A DNA stretch of 16,323 bases from DAOPXV01 sp035352535 (GTDB lineage Bacteria; Muiribacteriota; UBA9980). The stretch lies in assembly GCA_964545075.1 (NCBI GenBank), contig CAZJFS010000096.1:1-16323 (forward strand), written 5' to 3'. The translations under genes and the position numbers were made by a program. Below, piece by piece: positions 14,927 to 16,323 of this stretch; position 1 is the stretch's first letter; each line of letters starts with the position of its first letter. The notes under the pieces were generated by a model that was given only the letters and a program-made list of their open reading frames with translations, was not told the DNA's origin and did not search any database.

Positions 14927-14947
14927 ATGAAATGAAAGGTATTTCAT
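14927..14947 (+). repeat. inverted repeat at the predicted 5' end of the ABC mRNA
   Basis: ATGAAAT (14927-14933) and ATTTCAT (14941-14947) flank a 7-nt loop containing AAAGG. CCAT and ATGG outside can extend the stem with a bulge. It lies at the predicted transcript start, so it may be an operator site or a 5' hairpin in the mRNA. Confidence 0.4.
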
Positions 14948-14985
14948 ATGGTGACGCGGCGAAGTTTTCATTTCAAAAGGGTGCA

Positions 14986-15765
14986 GTGATATCCGATATG
15001 CCTGAAGTTAACGCCATCGAATGCTTCAACGTAAGCAAAGACTACTCTTCTAATTTGAGCGATCGTGAAAAATGCGCCGTTTCGAATCTCGATCTGACCG
15101 TCACGGCCGGCGAGGTGCATGGCTTTCTCGGACATAACGGAGCGGGAAAAACCACGACGATAAAAATGATAATCAAACTCATCGCTCCCACTTCGGGCAA
15201 AATAAATTTTTTCGGAACGGACGCTTCTTCGCTCGAATATCTCGAAGGCGTTTCTTATCTGCCCGAAACAGTTAACTACTATCAGTTTTTAACGCCGCTG
15301 GAAATCCTGAGCTATCACGTTTCGCTGAACCGCATTTCTTTTCAGGATATGGCGCCTAACGTCATTGAAGCCCTTAAAGACGAAGTACTCGACCGGACGG
15401 GCATTTCCAAATGGGCCGGCGTCAAGATCGAAAAATTCTCGAAGGGAATGCGCCAGCGGCTGTCTCTGGCCACATGCCTTATGAAAAAGCCGCGTCTTTT
15501 AATTCTCGACGAACCCGCGTCAGGACTCGATCCCGAAGGCATAGCCATGCTGCTGAACATAATTAAAACTTTCCGCCGCGAGGGCAGGACCGTTTTCTTC
15601 AGCTCCCACCACATTTCCGACATAGAACGCGTCTGCGACCGGGTTTCCATAATACGCTACGGAAAGCTTCTCGAAACGGTGAGCCTCGACGCCATGCGCG
15701 CCGATAAAATAAACATGGAAGAGCGTTATTTAAACCTCATGGATATGGGCGGAGCGTCAAAATGA
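14986..15765 (+). CDS. ABC-2 type transporter ATP-binding protein
   Basis: The ATPase of an ABC-2 exporter, about 259 residues from GTG 14986. It has Walker A GHNGAGKTT (49-57), the signature FSKGMRQRL (151-159), Walker B LLILDEP (171-177) followed by ASGLDP, and the H-loop SSHHISD. The Q-loop region reads YLPETVNYY, with Glu for Gln as is common in this exporter branch. GTG 14986 is preferred because AAAAGG lies 5 nt upstream. ATG 14998, with AGTGAT before it, is nearly as good. ATG 14932 would sit almost at the predicted transcript start and has no RBS. The ATPase stop overlaps the permease ATG as ATGA, so the two are translationally coupled and form one transporter. The substrate is not evident. 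Confidence 0.9.
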   Translation: MISDMPEVNAIECFNVSKDYSSNLSDREKCAVSNLDLTVTAGEVHGFLGHNGAGKTTTIKMIIKLIAPTSGKINFFGTDASSLEYLEGVSYLPETVNYYQFLTPLEILSYHVSLNRISFQDMAPNVIEALKDEVLDRTGISKWAGVKIEKFSKGMRQRLSLATCLMKKPRLLILDEPASGLDPEGIAMLLNIIKTFRREGRTVFFSSHHISDIERVCDRVSIIRYGKLLETVSLDAMRADKINMEERYLNLMDMGGASK

Positions 15766-16323
15766 GATCGATCCTTTCAATCGCAAAATACCTTTTCATA
15801 GAATCGATCAGGAACAAGCTTTTCATGGCCCTGATGTTAACCTCCATAATCATAGTATCGGGAAACTTCGCGCTGGATTTTTATTCGCAGGGAATACAGG
15901 ACAGAATAATCTTCGACTTCGGCTCTTCGCTCGCCTCAATTCTCGGAGCGTTCCTCTGCGTTTATCTTCTGACCGTCCAGATACGCGGAGAAATAGACAA
16001 CAAACTCGCATATTTTATTTTAACGTCCGAAACGCCTCGTTCTTATTACATAATAGGCAAACTCACGGGTTCGGTCATTTTCGTGATCTTCAACCTGCTC
16101 ATAATATTCTCCGAAATATTTCTCATCATCTATTTTAATTCCGCGGCCATAAGTTATCTGAGCATCGCTTATTTTTACATAATGGCCCTCAAGCTTTCGA
16201 TACTCTGCTGCATGACCGCCTTCTTCGCGGTAATGTGCTCCGCGGTGATAACCCCGACGCTCAGCATATTTTTCTATATCGTCGGCCACTGGGGCTCCTA
16301 CATTCATTTCGCCGCTAAAAAAA
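15762..16323 (+). CDS. ABC-2 type transporter permease, N-terminal part
   Basis: An open frame begins at ATG 15762, overlapping the ATPase stop by four bases (ATGA), and runs off the right edge after 187 codons. It starts MRSILSIAKYLFIESIRNKL, a typical ABC-2 permease N-terminus with an amphipathic helix. Membrane segments follow: LFMALMLTSIIIVSG, then LASILGAFLCVYLLTVQI, LTGSVIFVIFNLLIIFSEIF and later hydrophobic stretches. Between them lies IRGEIDNKLAYFILTSETPR, matching the cytosolic loop typical of these permeases (R-E...G-....L..P..R). It would form the membrane channel for the ATPase encoded just upstream. The family is clear from hydropathy, context and this loop. The substrate and the C-terminal half are unknown. 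Confidence 0.85.
   Translation, partial: MRSILSIAKYLFIESIRNKLFMALMLTSIIIVSGNFALDFYSQGIQDRIIFDFGSSLASILGAFLCVYLLTVQIRGEIDNKLAYFILTSETPRSYYIIGKLTGSVIFVIFNLLIIFSEIFLIIYFNSAAISYLSIAYFYIMALKLSILCCMTAFFAVMCSAVITPTLSIFFYIVGHWGSYIHFAAKK

Noticed and set aside
14741..14971. 76-codon minus-strand frame in the prc-ABC spacer
   Set aside because: It runs through both divergent promoters and would start inside the ABC leader. Its composition is that of random AT-rich DNA.
1..16323. tRNA, CRISPR, insertion sequence, prophage or defence island
   Set aside because: No cloverleaf, regularly spaced repeats, transposase motif, terminal inverted repeats or defence-type genes were found. The gene content is housekeeping and envelope functions.

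Overview
The window reads as ordinary chromosomal DNA from a diderm bacterium that I cannot place in a phylum. The diderm call rests on an AsmA/TamB-like envelope protein with one N-terminal membrane anchor, a Tsp/Prc-type periplasmic protease with a signal peptide, and a UDP-GlcNAc 2-epimerase. Genes are tightly packed. The spacers are AT-rich and hold several near-consensus sigma70-type promoters and clear hairpin-plus-T-run terminators. No tRNA, rRNA, CRISPR array, insertion sequence or phage gene was seen.

Layout. (1) 1-1424, minus strand: a YchF-type ATPase followed by the start of a non-hydrolysing UDP-GlcNAc 2-epimerase cut by the window edge, with a promoter at about 1475-1503. (2) 1546-2553, plus: consensus promoter, ribosomal protein L25 (long CTC form with a low-complexity tail) and a terminator. 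The 2361-2724 spacer holds several inverted repeats. (3) 2725-3765, plus: a lone DUF2156 / LPG-synthase-C-like protein with a terminator and a possible AUU start codon. (4) 3786-7420, plus: the classical tig-clpP-clpX proteostasis unit with promoter, a strong intercistronic inverted repeat and a terminator. The trigger factor carries an unusual His/Cys-rich tail. (5) 7499-11444, plus: an AsmA-like protein and a divergent glutamyl-tRNA reductase-like protein. (6) 14789-11394, minus: Tsp/Prc protease then a divergent CaCA-type cation antiporter. The terminator for this pair is embedded in the last codons of the convergent reductase-like gene. (7) 14892-16323, plus: an ABC-2 type ATPase and its overlapping, truncated permease behind a perfect-consensus promoter.

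How the genes fit together. Trigger factor, ClpP and ClpX form a folding and degradation module. Prc adds periplasmic proteolysis, and the AsmA-like protein probably serves envelope lipid homeostasis. The ABC pair and the CaCA protein are membrane transporters of unknown substrate.

I see no wholly new multi-gene system. The most interesting points are the metal-binding-like tail on trigger factor, the GluTR homologue that keeps its catalytic Cys but has lost the glycine-rich nucleotide loop, the possible AUU start, the coding-embedded terminator, and several hairpins and promoter motifs worth checking.
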